A stretch of 64,000 nt of DNA from Branchiostoma floridae (lineage: Eukaryota; Chordata; Leptocardii; Amphioxiformes; Branchiostomatidae): the NCBI RefSeq assembly GCF_000003815.2, contig NC_049983.1, positions 21,015,739-21,079,738 of the forward strand, given 5' to 3'. Below the pieces are notes generated by a model. That model made no database searches. It saw nothing but the letters and a program-made list of their open reading frames with translations, and was not told where the DNA came from. The translations under genes and the position numbers were made by a program. Every line of letters begins with the position of its first letter. Positions within the stretch are counted from its first letter, which is position 1. Positions 1 to 13,200 of the stretch are shown here, in pieces.

Positions 1-28
1 ATCCCGTATATAGCAGTGTTCCCGCCAG

Positions 29-310
29 GGGGAGCGAAGCCCGCCTAAGGCTCTCGCATTTTAGACTATTCAGAAGGCTTTATATTGTATCAGTTCTTAG
101 GGGCATATCTATGATAATCGCAGCAGTCACTTAACTTCTCTTCAGGAGTTTAGCGTAACACTATTTCAGGTCAAACCGTCAAAGGCAACTAAAAACAAAC
201 TTTAACGTTACTGAGTTCAACAGTACTTATAACTTGTTATCCGAAGTTGAAACGCTAGCGATGGTATTTTCGCTGCGCTGTTAGCTCCGTGCGACTGTTG
301 TTGACGGTCT
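29..310. repeat. Dispersed repeat, copy 1 of a direct duplication
   Basis: This block aligns by eye with 752-1063 in the same orientation. Shared landmarks in order are cattttagactatt, agaaggctt, a gataatcg block, cttctcttcag, tcaaag-caactaaa, gttgaagcgct-like, cttcgctgcgc and gttgacggtct. Copies differ by many substitutions and small indels, so this is an old interspersed repeat rather than a recent duplication. No coding capacity is seen in it. Confidence 0.7.
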
Positions 311-751
311 TATAACGGTATATTTTGCACCCCTGTACCCTGGTATGAGTAACATTTGGTATAGATAGGCATAAGATAGTTGGTAAAATGATCCAAGTAA
401 AATTTTTGGCATAAAGTACTGTAAAAGGCTTAATTACAGCACTTTTTTTAGGGGAAATTGGTTAACTTTTCTTTCGTTCTCCATGCCATGACCACCCCAC
501 AGAGCCGACATCTACACCTGCGTCTAGCCGGCAGGAAGAGTTAATTCAATTAATGGTTCAGCCAATCAGCGAAGAGGAAAGCGAAGGCTAATTAATATTC
601 ATAAGCGGGACCACACAATACGTTAACTTGAAGACTCAGGCCGTACAGACTTCACGCCAGGATTTTTTCAAAGCGTCGGACAGGGGTCTGGGGGTCGCCG
701 AATGTCCCTGGCGGGGTCCAGGGGCAGGGCCACTGTGGGGGGGACCCAGGT

Positions 752-1063
752 GGGCGAAGCCCCCCCCCCCCCCCCGGAAGCTCTTGCATTTTAGACTATT
801 GAGAAGGCTTCTTTTATCAGTTTTTTTAAGGGCCATACCTACGATAATCGTAGCAGGCACTTACTTCTCTTCAGCAGTTTGACTTTAAAATATTTCGGGT
901 CAAAGCTTCAAAGACAACTAAAACCTCATAAACAACAAACTTTACTTAGCTCAACAGTATACAAAAATATTGTACGGGTTGCCATCCTTAGTTGAAGCGC
1001 TTATTTATAGCGCTAGTATCTTCGCTGCGCCGTTAGCCGCCGTGCGACTTTTGTTGACGGTCT
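752..1063. repeat. Dispersed repeat, copy 2 of a direct duplication
   Basis: Diverged direct copy of 29-310, preceded by a G/C-rich lead with C and G homopolymer tracts (about 690-775). The 441 bases between the copies (311-751) hold no recognisable gene. Short open frames here on both strands are a by-product of the homopolymer-rich sequence. Confidence 0.7.
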
Positions 1064-2513
1064 GATATCCCTACGTCGCCGCCTCGCTGATATTCCCACG
1101 GACATGTTTCAAGAAAAATACCCAGCAAAAAACGCTGTTCTGCGTCAAATTCTATTCTATAAAACATGTGGGACTCAGTGTTACAGTCTAAATATTTTGT
1201 AGAAGCACTGCTGTAGGAAAGAAGGTCCAAGCAATGTAAAACATCACGTAGCATGAAGTTCGCTGTCAACTGGCACACAGCACATGACTGTTTGAAACTC
1301 TAAGTCTAATCAACAGCCGTGTTTGATTGATAGCCGGCGGTCCTTTGATGAAGCCGGCGAAAGGTGCGTTAGTTAGAAAATCTGCGTTTAGTTTTGATAC
1401 GTAATTATAAGTTAGACAGTGGCGAGAATGATTATTTTCTCATCAATATTTCTCTTCAGAATTATTTGAACTCAATTGTACATCTAAACAAGCGTTCGCA
1501 GAACTCAACCTTCGTGAAATGGGTGAGGGTGTGGTGGTTTGAGGATGTTTTTATAGACATCTCAGGGGCTAGCCTAACAGTATATGATACGTCCGACTGG
1601 CAAAATTGTCCGGAATTCTACAGGATTTTTTCCGCGCCTATGTAGTTGCATCATCCCTTTGGAGTGGAATAATTGGAGTGGGATAAAGTACCAAAATGAG
1701 CAAATATATGGTGTTGTAGGCTAATGATTGTACTTGTACAAGTGACACTTGCGAGGTACCCAGGACTGTAGTTGTGGAACTTATTGGATATATAGAAGCT
1801 ATTAGTGTGCTTACCAACTTTGATGATGATGCCAGTCTACCACACTAGTGTCACTTTTACCACACCAGTACATGTCTTAAAAACGGGAATGAATGCCTTG
1901 TTGGCTCTGATGCCATGTTTTGTCCCTTTAATTCTTTTTACAACAGTCGTCACAACTTTATGGTGCCTATTTTTGAAAATGTAGCCATCTTGTTATTTTT
2001 ACCTATCTTGTTTTTTTCGCCCTATCGCACTATTTTTAAGTCTGCAGAGGATGTCATCCATAAAATTTACTTGCTGTGGCCTTGGTAAAAATTCCCGGAA
2101 TTTACACCAAGTCTTACGCGCGTGCGCAATTGCATCATCCCTTTGGAGGGTAATAACACGGGAAGGGTTGACGGATCGTCATGATTTTTGATCTCTAGAT
2201 AACTTGGGGAATGCCTTCTATAATCAAGTTCTATAAATGCAAACCATGGGCTAGTTTGCACAATGATTAATTCGCAGCATTTCATAACAGGACAGTCAAA
2301 CGTACATGTATTACATTTGTAACTGAAAAAAAGAGATATTGATAGATATTCATAGATACTAAATATGCAAATTGCTACCTAGCTCCGCAATGTAGTACGT
2401 TATATACTTCCAATGTGTATAATGGACTATCGAGATAAAACATGTCAATATTGACGACTTAATACATTGCATGGACGTTTCCACAAAGTAATATAGTTTT
2501 CTTGTACAACCCT
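1064..2513. other. Intergenic; one short diverged direct repeat
   Basis: No gene recognised. A diverged repeat of about 60-70 bases occurs at about 1609-1680 and 2093-2160, both containing ttgcatcatccctttggag preceded by a ccggaatt motif. The longest open frames are under 90 codons with no family resemblance. Confidence 0.5.
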
Positions 2514-2517
2514 TTAA

Positions 2518-3480
2518 CCCTCATCCGACCGTATGGGGTCATTTTTGACCCCAGGCCTATATTTTTATCTGTCATAGCAACATTTTTCATCGGAGAAAAA
2601 TTTCCTTCCATGAATTTGTTTGTATACATGTCTTACAACATCTACCAATTTTTCACCGAGCTTTGTCCATTATTTTATAAGCTATACTTGAAAGTTTGTG
2701 TCTGGTTCGGTGGTGTCAAAAATGACCACAGCCAATTATGAATCATTAATTACATAAATATCAAGACATGTCAATGAAATAACAGCCATTCCTCATCATT
2801 GCTATTACAGCAATACGTTAAAGTTCAGCTTAGATGATTAAACACCGAATATTTTGAAAGAAATTTGCCCTCAGGTAAGCTAAAGAAATTTAGTATTTTA
2901 GTCTGTGTAAATTTAAGCACAGTTTTTCGACATTCTGCGTAAATTATGATAATACGCACAAATTACCATTGCTAATGAAAATGAAAATGTTTCTAATTAA
3001 TTAAGAAACAATATATGGACCGAATGTGCCGAAGGAACCTATAAGAAAGATCTCTCNNNNNNNNNNNNNNNNNNNNNNNNNNNNNNNNNNNNNNNNNNNN
3101 NNNNNNNNNNNNNNNNNNNNNNNNNNNNNNNNNNNNNNNNNNNNNNNNNNNNNNNNTAGCATTATTATGCTATAAGTATTATGGCAGCATCAAAACCTTT
3201 GTTTAGAAATCTTAATTCAAACCTTGTTTAAGTAGGTTGAGTATGGTAGATTTTCAGAGCAAATGTGGTTTCTCCTCATTTTCTGCATAAATTATGATAA
3301 TGAGTAATAACTACTGACACCAAAACTTGTTAAAATGTTTGTCATAGATTGGTGAAACAGTAAATACATAGACATGACAAAATAAGCCAGCAGAAATATG
3401 TCTATGAGCAAAACAAGATGGGGTCAAAAATGACCCCATACGGTCAGATTCGTCGTAAAAATGTAACGGTCGGATGAGGG
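2518..3480. mobile_element. Non-autonomous piggyBac-like DNA transposon with TTAA target sites
   Basis: The element is bounded by TTAA at 2514-2517 and at 3481-3484. Its left end reads CCCTCATCCGACCGT and the right end is the exact reverse complement of those 15 bases. Just inside each end is a second inverted block, GACCGTATGGGGTCA continuing into TTTTTGACCCC; on the right it lies about 20 bases further in. A TTAA target and a terminal CCCT fit known piggyBac behaviour. No transposase is encoded: open frames are under 90 codons and a 100-N gap interrupts the interior. The length of about 963 bases includes that gap. Confidence 0.8.
3057..3156. other. Assembly gap (100 N)
   Basis: A run of exactly 100 N inside the piggyBac-like element; probably a placeholder of arbitrary size. 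Confidence 0.99.
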
Positions 3481-3484
3481 TTAA

Positions 3485-6153
3485 GTATAATATACAACTC
3501 CTGCAATACAGATAATTATTTTCGACTTGTTGCTTGCAACAATGATGATGTAACATTCTTTGTTTCACAACGCAGCCCACTACATTGTGTATTCCATATG
3601 TCTAATGTACAATCCCTATAAACAATCTCATCAATGACTACAAGTTACTGTGAAAAACAAACCCTGCTTTTTTCAACAATGTATTGTACCGGTAGTAACT
3701 GTTACATGATTGTACAACCCTTTTAAAACTTATAATATATGCCCCTGTATACAATATCATCATTGCAATTATTCTTGGTGTACAGATTATCAAATCTTAT
3801 GGGAAACATGTACACCCCACCATGTATAATGTACTGTCCCTGTATTACCATTTTGTTGTTGACCTTTGGGGTCACTTCCTGTGGAGACGGGGTAAGACTG
3901 CAGCCCACGCTGGTATCGGCATGACGTAATGCCACCTAAATATAGCACGATTGCGTAATACCCACACCACATACACTATTTTCCAAGTACAAACATCCCC
4001 TGCAAAACCGTCAAAAGCCACTAAACGAAAAAACGCCTCGTACGTTTCTTCTCCTTCTCAAGAACTACCCACATACCAAATATCAGAGCAATCTGTCCAG
4101 CCGTTCGCGAGCTTTTCTGTTCACAGACACGCACCATACAACGGTTTCCAAACATACCTATTGCATTCTGCTAATTACCTCCTAATTTGCATAACAATCA
4201 TACAATTATGTACATCACTACGTAAGCTATCTGCATACCTACAGTCATTCCGATCCATCGACCCCTAGCTGCTTGCATTATTCCTTCTCAAAACCTAACA
4301 CAAGAATGACTTTCACCGACCCAGCAAAACCCCTAAGTGCTCAAAACTTACACACCTTACTATTCATTTACACAGCTACCTACCACGTAAAAATCATCAC
4401 CCAAAAAAGTCCCGAAAAAAAAAATATCAAAACCGGAAGTTCTGCTGCAGTACAATAACACTCCGCTAGAACGCTCTGCCGTAACGCAATTCCTACCATT
4501 CCTTCCTCATGTCTAACCCTACCCACATACCAAATATCAAAACAATCCATCCATACCTTCCCCAGATATCAGGCTGACAAACGTCCCTCTCACACACAAA
4601 CAGCACTCAAAACAAACCCTTCGTTTCACGAAGGGAACAATTGGCTTACCTGTGCAATGTTTATATGATTAATGATCAGTGTACTGAAATCATGTGTAAC
4701 GTATGGCTCCTAGTCAATAGATCAGCATTTTCTCTATAGTGACCACCTGTCTATAGTGGCCACATTTCCTAGTGCTGTTGTTGTTTGACATAAACTTTGA
4801 ACATTTAAATTGTAAGTAACTTTAAACTGCCAGAGTTTCAGCCCAATAAAACACTCTCAGCGCCAGGGTATGAACAGACTGACCAGACAGACGAAAATAA
4901 ATCCTCGAACAAGGTTCAATCGTATCTTCCGGGTCTGGCAGGAAGTTGTTAAACTAAAATAAGAATAGGCTCGATGGCTGATTGCATACAAAGTAAAACA
5001 GTTTAACAGTTTTACAGCTTGAAGAAAACAAACGCTCCTACAGTGCCTGTACCTGCTTGATAATTATTAAATCGTATGCCCTACTTGAATAAAAAAAGTT
5101 CACTGCAATAATAAATGTACCCACATCACAAGGAGCTTATACTTTTTTAAACTTACACCTAGTTATCGTACTGAAAATTGTTAATGACATTACATGAAGT
5201 CATTCAACAATTTTCAGTCATGATGAAAATTTTCTGAATGGAAGGTGTGATTATTGTCATTTTATGAAAAATAGAAGCAATCTCTGTTTTTACCTGGAAT
5301 CAATTCACAATACCAGTCCACTTTGGGGGATAATGTACTGTTAAGATGATGTTCCATTTTTGCGCAGGGGTGATTTGGAACAGTCCAATGTTGCGTGGGA
5401 AGGGGTATGGCTGAAATATGCTGTATTTGCTCTTAAGCAAATGTCGGCCTTTCTAGTTTATTCACGACACTGTGTGATGTGTCCACCCTTCAAAATATGT
5501 CCTCCGTTTGTCGTCGCTAAGTGCTGGACCCCCCACCCATTCCCCATGGCCACTTTTTTCTTGGAAGAGAAAACTTAAGTTTGAGTGTATTATTCTTAAG
5601 GAGATATTTATTTCCTAAAGCTTCAGGTAGTAATCTTATAAGAGGCTTGTTGCCTAGTTCATGTTAATATTTAGAACGAACTGTTTCCTCACATTACCGT
5701 TGGCGACGTCACGTTCTGACCTTACCTGATCTGTTAATGTCCAGTCCAATCAAAAGACCAAACAACAAAATTCAGGGACTTTGACTCTAGACAGGATTGT
5801 GCGAGCGACAATAGCCTTGTCATCCAGCATTCCGCAGGATAGAGCCGTAAGAAGACCGGATAACAGCAAGAATGTAACCGTTTCACTCACTCTTGTAGCG
5901 TCTTTGTGTCGATTTCGTGAGAAAAACGGAGTTTTTGTCCTTTGGTATTTCGAACTATTTGTCAGCTTACGTTCGTAATCCCGCGACTCCGCCCTTGTCA
6001 AAGCCCGACATTTTGCCTGAAGTTAAACGTTAACCATTATCTGGAACTCAAACTCACCAGTATGTTTGTTCAAACTGTGTGTCACGCCCATCCCTCGCAT
6101 AATACAACGTGTACCTTTTTACTTTCCTATCTGAAGTCATGGTGGTGTGAGCA
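3485..6153. other. Intergenic; diverged interspersed repeat near 4.0-4.6 kb
   Basis: No gene recognised. Two related blocks lie at about 4060-4110 and 4523-4560. Both contain ctacccacataccaaatatc followed by an a-rich caatc motif, and sit in strongly A/C-biased sequence. This suggests two copies of an interspersed repeat, transcribed if at all from the minus strand. The rest (4621-6153) shows nothing supportable. Confidence 0.45.
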
Positions 6154-6295
6154 CTGTATACGTAACATGCCTTTACCAAGGGCAAAACCAAACCAGCGAT
6201 ACATGCGCTATACCAGGTCTCGAGCTGTATACGTAACATGCCTTTACCAAGGGCAAAACCAAACCAGCGATACATGCGCTATACCAGGTCTCGAG
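6154..6295. repeat. Perfect 71-bp tandem duplication (2 copies)
   Basis: Copies at 6154-6224 and 6225-6295 are identical by eye, each starting ctgtatacgtaacatgcc and ending ccaggtctcgag. The unit length is not a multiple of three, so the frame spanning it is not a coding repeat. Perfect identity implies a very recent duplication or an assembly artefact. Confidence 0.95.
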
Positions 6296-9200
6296 CTTGA
6301 TCACGTGTCCACTAGATTGCCACTGTGGATCGCGACATATCACCCCAATTACCCTGCTCATGTTCGGGGTGTAATCCCTAGCATAAACGCGCTCTTTATG
6401 GGACTGGAACCCGTGACCCTTCCAACCATAAATCTGTCTGAAATGTCCTACTTGTCTAGTTAGACACATTAGAGAAGAAAGTGATACGCGAGAGGCCATG
6501 TAATGCGAACTGGTCTAAATGATGAAGAATTGTTGTGCGGTTCGGGGGTTAATGCGTTAGTGTTTTGTGAAGCGTGTATGGCATTATCGTTTATCGTTAC
6601 CTGGGCTCTGTTCTCTGCGGAAACTTCTGTGTATTTGTCTTCAATACATTCTGTTCTGTTTGCTTGTGTTTTGTGTTTTTTTAGCAAACCTAGTAAAAGT
6701 CTTGGTTCAAAATAGGAAAGCGAAACGTGCCAATACGTTCACAAATGGACGACAGATGAGTATCCAAACTTATTTACAGTGTCAGTTGTTGCTGATATGA
6801 GTTACATTTTGCTTTTCTAAAACACTGATTGTTGGCGCTGGTCCAAGCTCGTCCAGATCGCCGCGTGACCTGTCCTTGGTGCTGAAAGAGAGATTCATTG
6901 GGAGGCGCTTCGGTAGAACTCCGACATCATGAAACAGTACAAAATACTTGATATATTTATGATCCCGAACACATGTACATGTACATGTACATGGTACGAA
7001 GACATGTAGACAGTGACATGGGTTACCTAATAGATGTACTTACACCGAAGGTTACTTCAGAGTACCCAACCTTGTGCGGCGACCCAAGTCCATTACCGAG
7101 TTGGTGTTGACAGTTTTGCGCTTCTAAGAGGAGTTGAATCGCGCCCGTGAGAGCCACAGTCCAGCCTACAGCTGTCCTGCCGCCGTATCGTTTACTTCAT
7201 CCCGTCACAGACCTGACGGTGTAAATCGTTCTCCTTGACCTTACTGTGACATAAACGTTCTTACGCAGTAATGTTGGGTATGGGTATCTGTTAGCAAGTC
7301 TCCCGTCCAAAAAACGTTAGCTTGCTCACACTAACAGAACACACGGACTGTCATACAAGCGTGTCGGCCAATAGATAGCTAAAATTATTCCGCATTGAAT
7401 GTCGGATTACACAAACGTCTGTGTGTTGTGAAAGAATGTAAGTTCACATTTTGTACACTGACCGTAACTGATATCAGACTTTTCAATACGATTGAAACAT
7501 ATGACTGTGATTCGACAAACAGACATAGACAATGTCCCTCAATTTGTCAATTTGAACTTTGCACGCTCCTGGCGAGTAAAGAACATTCCGGTGGTACTTT
7601 TGTCTCCTCCGTCTGTAACAGCTGTAAGATAGACCCACAGTTGTTAGGGGAGTTCTGGTCTAATCGTCAGGGAACCAAATATGACACGTTACGCGCCAAT
7701 GGGGCGGGGGCGCGGCGATGACAGGGCTAACGAGGTATGTCCTTGGCATCGTGAACTGGTAACAATGTAACATACTATTTATATGGATGTGTGTAACTTT
7801 GAACACACAATACAATATGATGTCTTCAATACCATTATCATGGTTGTTAGAATTTTGATTTGGTTAGCTGTTAGAAGAAGAAGAAGCGTACATTGGATTG
7901 CCACTAGTGGTATTTTTGCAGCCTAGATATGACTCAACACTCACGCCCGTAAAACCTGATAATCTATAACACACAGTCACACACCACTATTTTTGTTGTA
8001 TGAGTAAAAGGCACGGGTACACTTGTTGTTACCGCGATGAGCAATATGCTAACATCGCACAAAAGAGGAGGCTATTTTCTATGGCCATGGCATGACTACA
8101 CTACAACAGATGTTTTCTGTCCTAGTTTTGCAACGTGGCTAACGGACATTACGGAAACGTGTGTCAAACCCTATCATTGATATATTACTCGTCTTTAACC
8201 ATGGGAAAGATAAGACTAGAATCTACGACTTATTTTATTAATCAGCTCGGAGTAAATCAAAGAAAAAATAGATCATGTAGCCTAATAAGTCCAGTGGAGC
8301 CTGAACATCATTTCCGTTCTCCCGTGATGCGTTTCGCTACGCACTTGTGAACTTCAAGGCAAGAATGGCCGCCATGGCGTCTGTGCCTGGAGGCTATAGC
8401 CGGGCGTGTGGAACTCACACATTTGCCCCTTAAACTGTGTATCATCTTGACTGAAGTTGGTCATCTGGAGGAAGTGAGTTCTTTAAGGCAGGAAAGACCG
8501 GGAGGACGCGGTACGCCGCGGAGGATGTCACTGCTAATTCATTGAGATCGTGCTACATTTTCCAAGTGATGAAAGATATAGTGTTGCTTTGCCCCTAACT
8601 TCAGTTCAAACGTGTGAACTAATATTCCTGGAGAAATTCGTTTCTGTTTACCATTATAACACTTAGTTTGACGACATTGACGTTTGTCTTTTCTTCTACA
8701 CCGTTTTGATGGGCATACATTTTGTGATTGGCGATAGGTAGGCTTCGAGGCAAAAGTCTCCTGAGATCAAACCTTACTACAACAGGGATAATTGTTAGAA
8801 GAGTATGCCACTTGTCTGTTTTTAACCCACTGTCAACTAAAGGTCTTCAAACACGTAACTCTTATGTAACAGCTCTGCTCTCTGTCACCCGTTAGGGGCG
8901 TGAAATAGATGTTCCTGTCAAGGCCTTAAACGATCCTGCTTTGTCTTATTCAATTAGCCAAGAGGTTTGTCGGTCTATATATTCTTCTCTGTGGGTCTGT
9001 CTAATATCATATACGCTTGCAAAGGCTACCGTGTATTGTTCCGGTAGTCACAGTCACGCAATTGAAATCACGATAGAATTCTAACAGTAAAGCTGTAGTT
9101 AGAGAGATGAATATATCAAAACGCTTCTGTGGTGTGCCAACAGGACACAAACAATTTCACATTCCTGGAAGCTATCATGTCCCACACATCCTGACAGACT

Positions 9201-9889
9201 TGACCGCTGTGGTGATGTGCAGGTCAAGGGCTCGTCTGCAATGTGCTGATCTGGCATTCCTCAGGCTTGTCATGCAGGGGCCTGGGGCGGGGGGCTGTCG
9301 GCACTTTGAAGGAACATCAAGTGCGATGTTATCATGAGATATCGATGGTACGACGTACATGACTCTAAATGAATGGATTGATGACAAACGTATCTATATT
9401 CTAGGACCATGTTAGTCTGGTTTATGTAGAACCCACATAGAGAATAAGAATTCAAAAGATATACTAAGAGAGAATTCATTACCGTGGAGCGAATTTTCCC
9501 TGATGCTATGTTAAGATAAGGTTACGTAGTAAGTACAGTGGTTGTTGTCATGCGACCTATAGGGGCTACGTTAGAAGTTTGCCGAAGGCTTAGGACTTGC
9601 ACGAAGTGAAATAAACTGAATCGCTACCGATGATTTAATGAATCTCTTCACCAATTACAACGTACTGTAGTATATATTTGATAGGTTCGAAACATGAAAA
9701 AAAGAATTAAGGGCAAAATGTACAGGTGTCTCAAATATCCCTCAACCAACGAAATATTGTTTTGGAACACCATTGTGGTTTCGAACTATCTCATACCATG
9801 ATCATCCGTGTCACAAGGCTACATACAACCAAGACGTAGCTATTGTCTAAAGCCCATATCCTGGAGAACAAACCCAAACGAGGAAGACA
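6296..9889. other. Intergenic, no gene seen
   Basis: Contains a short palindromic microsatellite of ACATGT units at about 6971-6994. Open frames up to 108 codons (for example 7395-7721) have no recognisable motifs and no splice context. Nothing else can be supported. Confidence 0.5.
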
Positions 9890-10203
9890 AACGATTCGCA
9901 CGTGTTGGTTTGGGAGCCGAAATGGCTGATATCTTTCATCATCAGGACCGGGAAGGCGCAAGGTCAGGGCTGATGACGGCAGGGTCACGGGCGGGATGGG
10001 ATGTTGTGCGCAGGGCGGGCGAACTGGTCGGTTTAGATGGCCAGGATCTTGGCTCACTAGTATCGTACATACACAACACATGCTATATCCATATCAGTCA
10101 AGTTGTAATATGTTTAGATGGACTGAAGTCTATGCCGTGCTGATGTTGAAAGTATCACATAGCACTGCCCTAGTTCTAGAAATAAATGAATGAATGAATG
10201 AAC
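9890..10203 (+). mobile_element. Possible LINE 3' remnant with (AATG)n tail
   Basis: A G/C-rich stretch with a 111-codon open frame (9808-10143) runs into aataaatgaatgaatgaatg at 10182-10201. A degenerate coding end followed by a 4-base simple repeat is typical of 5'-truncated non-LTR retrotransposons. I cannot assign the residues to a named clade, so the call rests mainly on the tail. Confidence 0.3.
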
Positions 10204-13200
10204 TTAATTGCACGACAGTTATGCATGTTGTACAATGTATGCCTTCTTACAAAGCAATTAACATGGTAATAAGATTCAAAAAAAATGTGACTACAGACGG
10301 AATGGCGGGGTGTATGCTATACGTTATATCAAATGTATGTTATTGGCCTAAGAAGGCAGATGTGTAGTCAGGACATGACATGAGTTGAAAATCCCCGTAG
10401 AAACGACGGTTTTGAATGTCAAAACCACCCAAGGGTCTGGCGATGTTCTTCCCTGCCTATGAAAGATAATCGTCCTGATGAGACTGAAGACAGACCCCTG
10501 CCACGGTTACCCACCCTGAGATGGACCATGATGACACATCTCGTTCCCAGTAGTTACAGGAAAGCTAGCTCGGGTCAGGAGAAACCTGTTTGATGTTTAA
10601 AGGTTCATCAGTACCGTCTTGTTGCCATGGCAACCGGTCATGACTTAAAACTTCCGTGTGGGGATGAGCTCACCGTCGGAAGCACGCATGGGTCAGTTGT
10701 CTTAATGCGAGTCATTCTTACTTTCTTTGACTATCATTTGTATTGGCACCCTTAAAAGTCACTGGAAGTGGTCTGTGACGAATAGCTTTAACAGCAGAAA
10801 ACGATGCTAGTAAAGATTGTAATGTGTAGGTTGAGGTAGGTTCGAGGGGACCCGTTGCGAAGTTAATACTTCAAAGAGTATTCCATCCCACGGGTGCCGA
10901 CAAGCGAAACGAAGGAAAATGTGACAACCGCGTTGTTTCCTCTGGCTCTAATGTGATAACAGACGGCGCTGTAGGATTCCACTTCAAGTTCAAGATCCTT
11001 TGCACGAACGCAGGTCTCCAGTCGGCAGAGAACAAGCTCTCATTCATGTAACAGAGCCTTCCCGTTAGGTGGAAAGCTCCTTTATGTGTCTGCGTGCAGT
11101 AGGTAGTCTATTTGTGAATTAAGGACGTCTTTTTTTAGTGTCTACTCATCCACAAGTAGTAGACACAATTCCAAGCTGACAAAGAGGACTTGACCATGGC
11201 GATGAATGCAACAAGTGTGCGTCTTAGAGACATAACGAACTCTTTGTTTTCTGGTAAACTTTCTCAGACATCTCGATGTCTTATTGGTTATCGGATTAGT
11301 CTCCGTGAATCTGATGGTCAGGACCAGGTGTTAGCACGGAGATATTGCTGTGTACGGAGTGCGGGTTTTATATGGCACCTCCCACACCCACGGATGTAAT
11401 TTGACAGTAAACTAACCCTGTTTCAACAAGATGAAATTATGGAGCTACGATATTGTTTACCTAAGATAAGAATCTCTTTGTACACTACCGGTCATATGTT
11501 CTGACCGGTCAGTAGCAAGTTCATATGGGAGTGCAGGGAGGCTTTGGGATAGGATTATCATGGCTTAATCTTCGTGAAGGACCCTTATACAGTACGCTAC
11601 ATTGTGGTCTTTATTCCTGTGAAGTGTATGGCATTACGTGTAGACCTCAGGTTTGTAAGACATGGTGTATAGCATTACGTGTAGACCCCAGGTTTGTAAG
11701 AAGCGGTGTTCTCGTGTGTGGTTTGTGTGTCTGAGGTGATGATCCTGTCATTGATACAGCTCCCACCTGGCCGCTCAAAGGGCTGCCGTGGGTTTGGGGA
11801 TTACAGGAGAAAGGGCTGTGCTACTTGAGTGTTGTTTGGACAAATCCAATACTTATGTCGACCTAGAAGATAGTGAGATACCACTTCTCATCACTCTGTT
11901 GCAATGGTGCAGTGGGCACCACTCTATAAACTAACTGTAAACGTTCTGTAACTTAACCTTTATTGCAACTTCAGGGACCATGCCCGAAGGCTAATTGCAA
12001 GCAAAGCAAAGCAGTGGAATACAACGTGTGTATTCTTGTAACGTCCATTCATTCATTTCCTCAGACCCTTGGCAGCACCCAGTGGGCTAGTGCAGCAAGC
12101 TTCTTCGCTGGTTCTGTAGCAGGGCATATTTTACACAGGGATGGGCTGATACTACTTCTCCTTAAACATGCGGGAGCGGCGGGACCCCCATCTTACATAT
12201 CCCTTTCAACAGATAGATGCAAGCCCATTCGAGATGCCTGTCCAAGATTGAAGTGGGGTCTCCCAGATACCAACTGATGGGAACCAGGAGCTCAACCACG
12301 AGGCTTCTACATGATGAGCTACAATGATGCCTCACTTTACGTGCAACAGAGAGTGATAATGAAATACATAGATGAAGATGAATCAAAAGCCAAACGACAA
12401 CTACGTGATTTCCAAATCCATTTCTCTTTGCAGGGTGTAGTTTCAGCTTGTAGAAATATTTACAGTGTCACAGAATATATAGTATTCCTTTGTAGATTTT
12501 GATGAAGAGGAGAAAGTTTATGCTTTCCAAAACCAGACCATATCGCACATCACACCTGACACCTGGCTTCTGTTTATGCCGACTTGACTTCGGTTTCTCC
12601 CCGACATCCCAGCGGCTTTGATAACCCTGATCGGGTCCCTCCGGTAAAGTCCGGGGCTCACCTCGGTAATCCTCGCCTGGTCGCCAGAAAATTGCCAATT
12701 TCTGGTCTGTTAAGCCCTCCTCGCTACTATAGATCATCGTTTACACTAACGCTGTAAATTTAACAGCCACAAGGCACGCGTTCTTCACATGGTGGTACTT
12801 AAACACGTACGTTTCTTTGTCAATGTCTGCATTGGGTATTTCTGTCTACTAAAATCAGAAGACAGTAGTGATGTCGGTTGAAGATCTGCCATCGCCAGTG
12901 CCATGTTTTACATGTGGCATGGCTGCAGTCCAACATCGGTGCTTTGTCAAGAGTTTTGTGTGTTTTACGTACATATATATCAGTGTGTGTAGGAATGTTA
13001 AAGTGTCTCCCGCTTCCTTCAAATTTCCTGAGTTTTACATCATCCACTTCCCTTCCCCCTAACCGTAATTACAGAGCAGGGAAGTCTGTACGGGCCTGTA
13101 CAGACACACCTCACACCGTGCAGGTGAACCCGACCCGCTCACAACCACCCAAGTTCTACCTCGGAAGTGTGAACATGAGCTCGGGGACTCGTGAACGTAA

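Noticed and set aside
5942-6463. 173-codon open frame across the 71-bp tandem repeat
   Set aside because: The repeat shifts frame between copies (71 is not a multiple of three) and the encoded repeat halves differ, so it is not a coding repeat.
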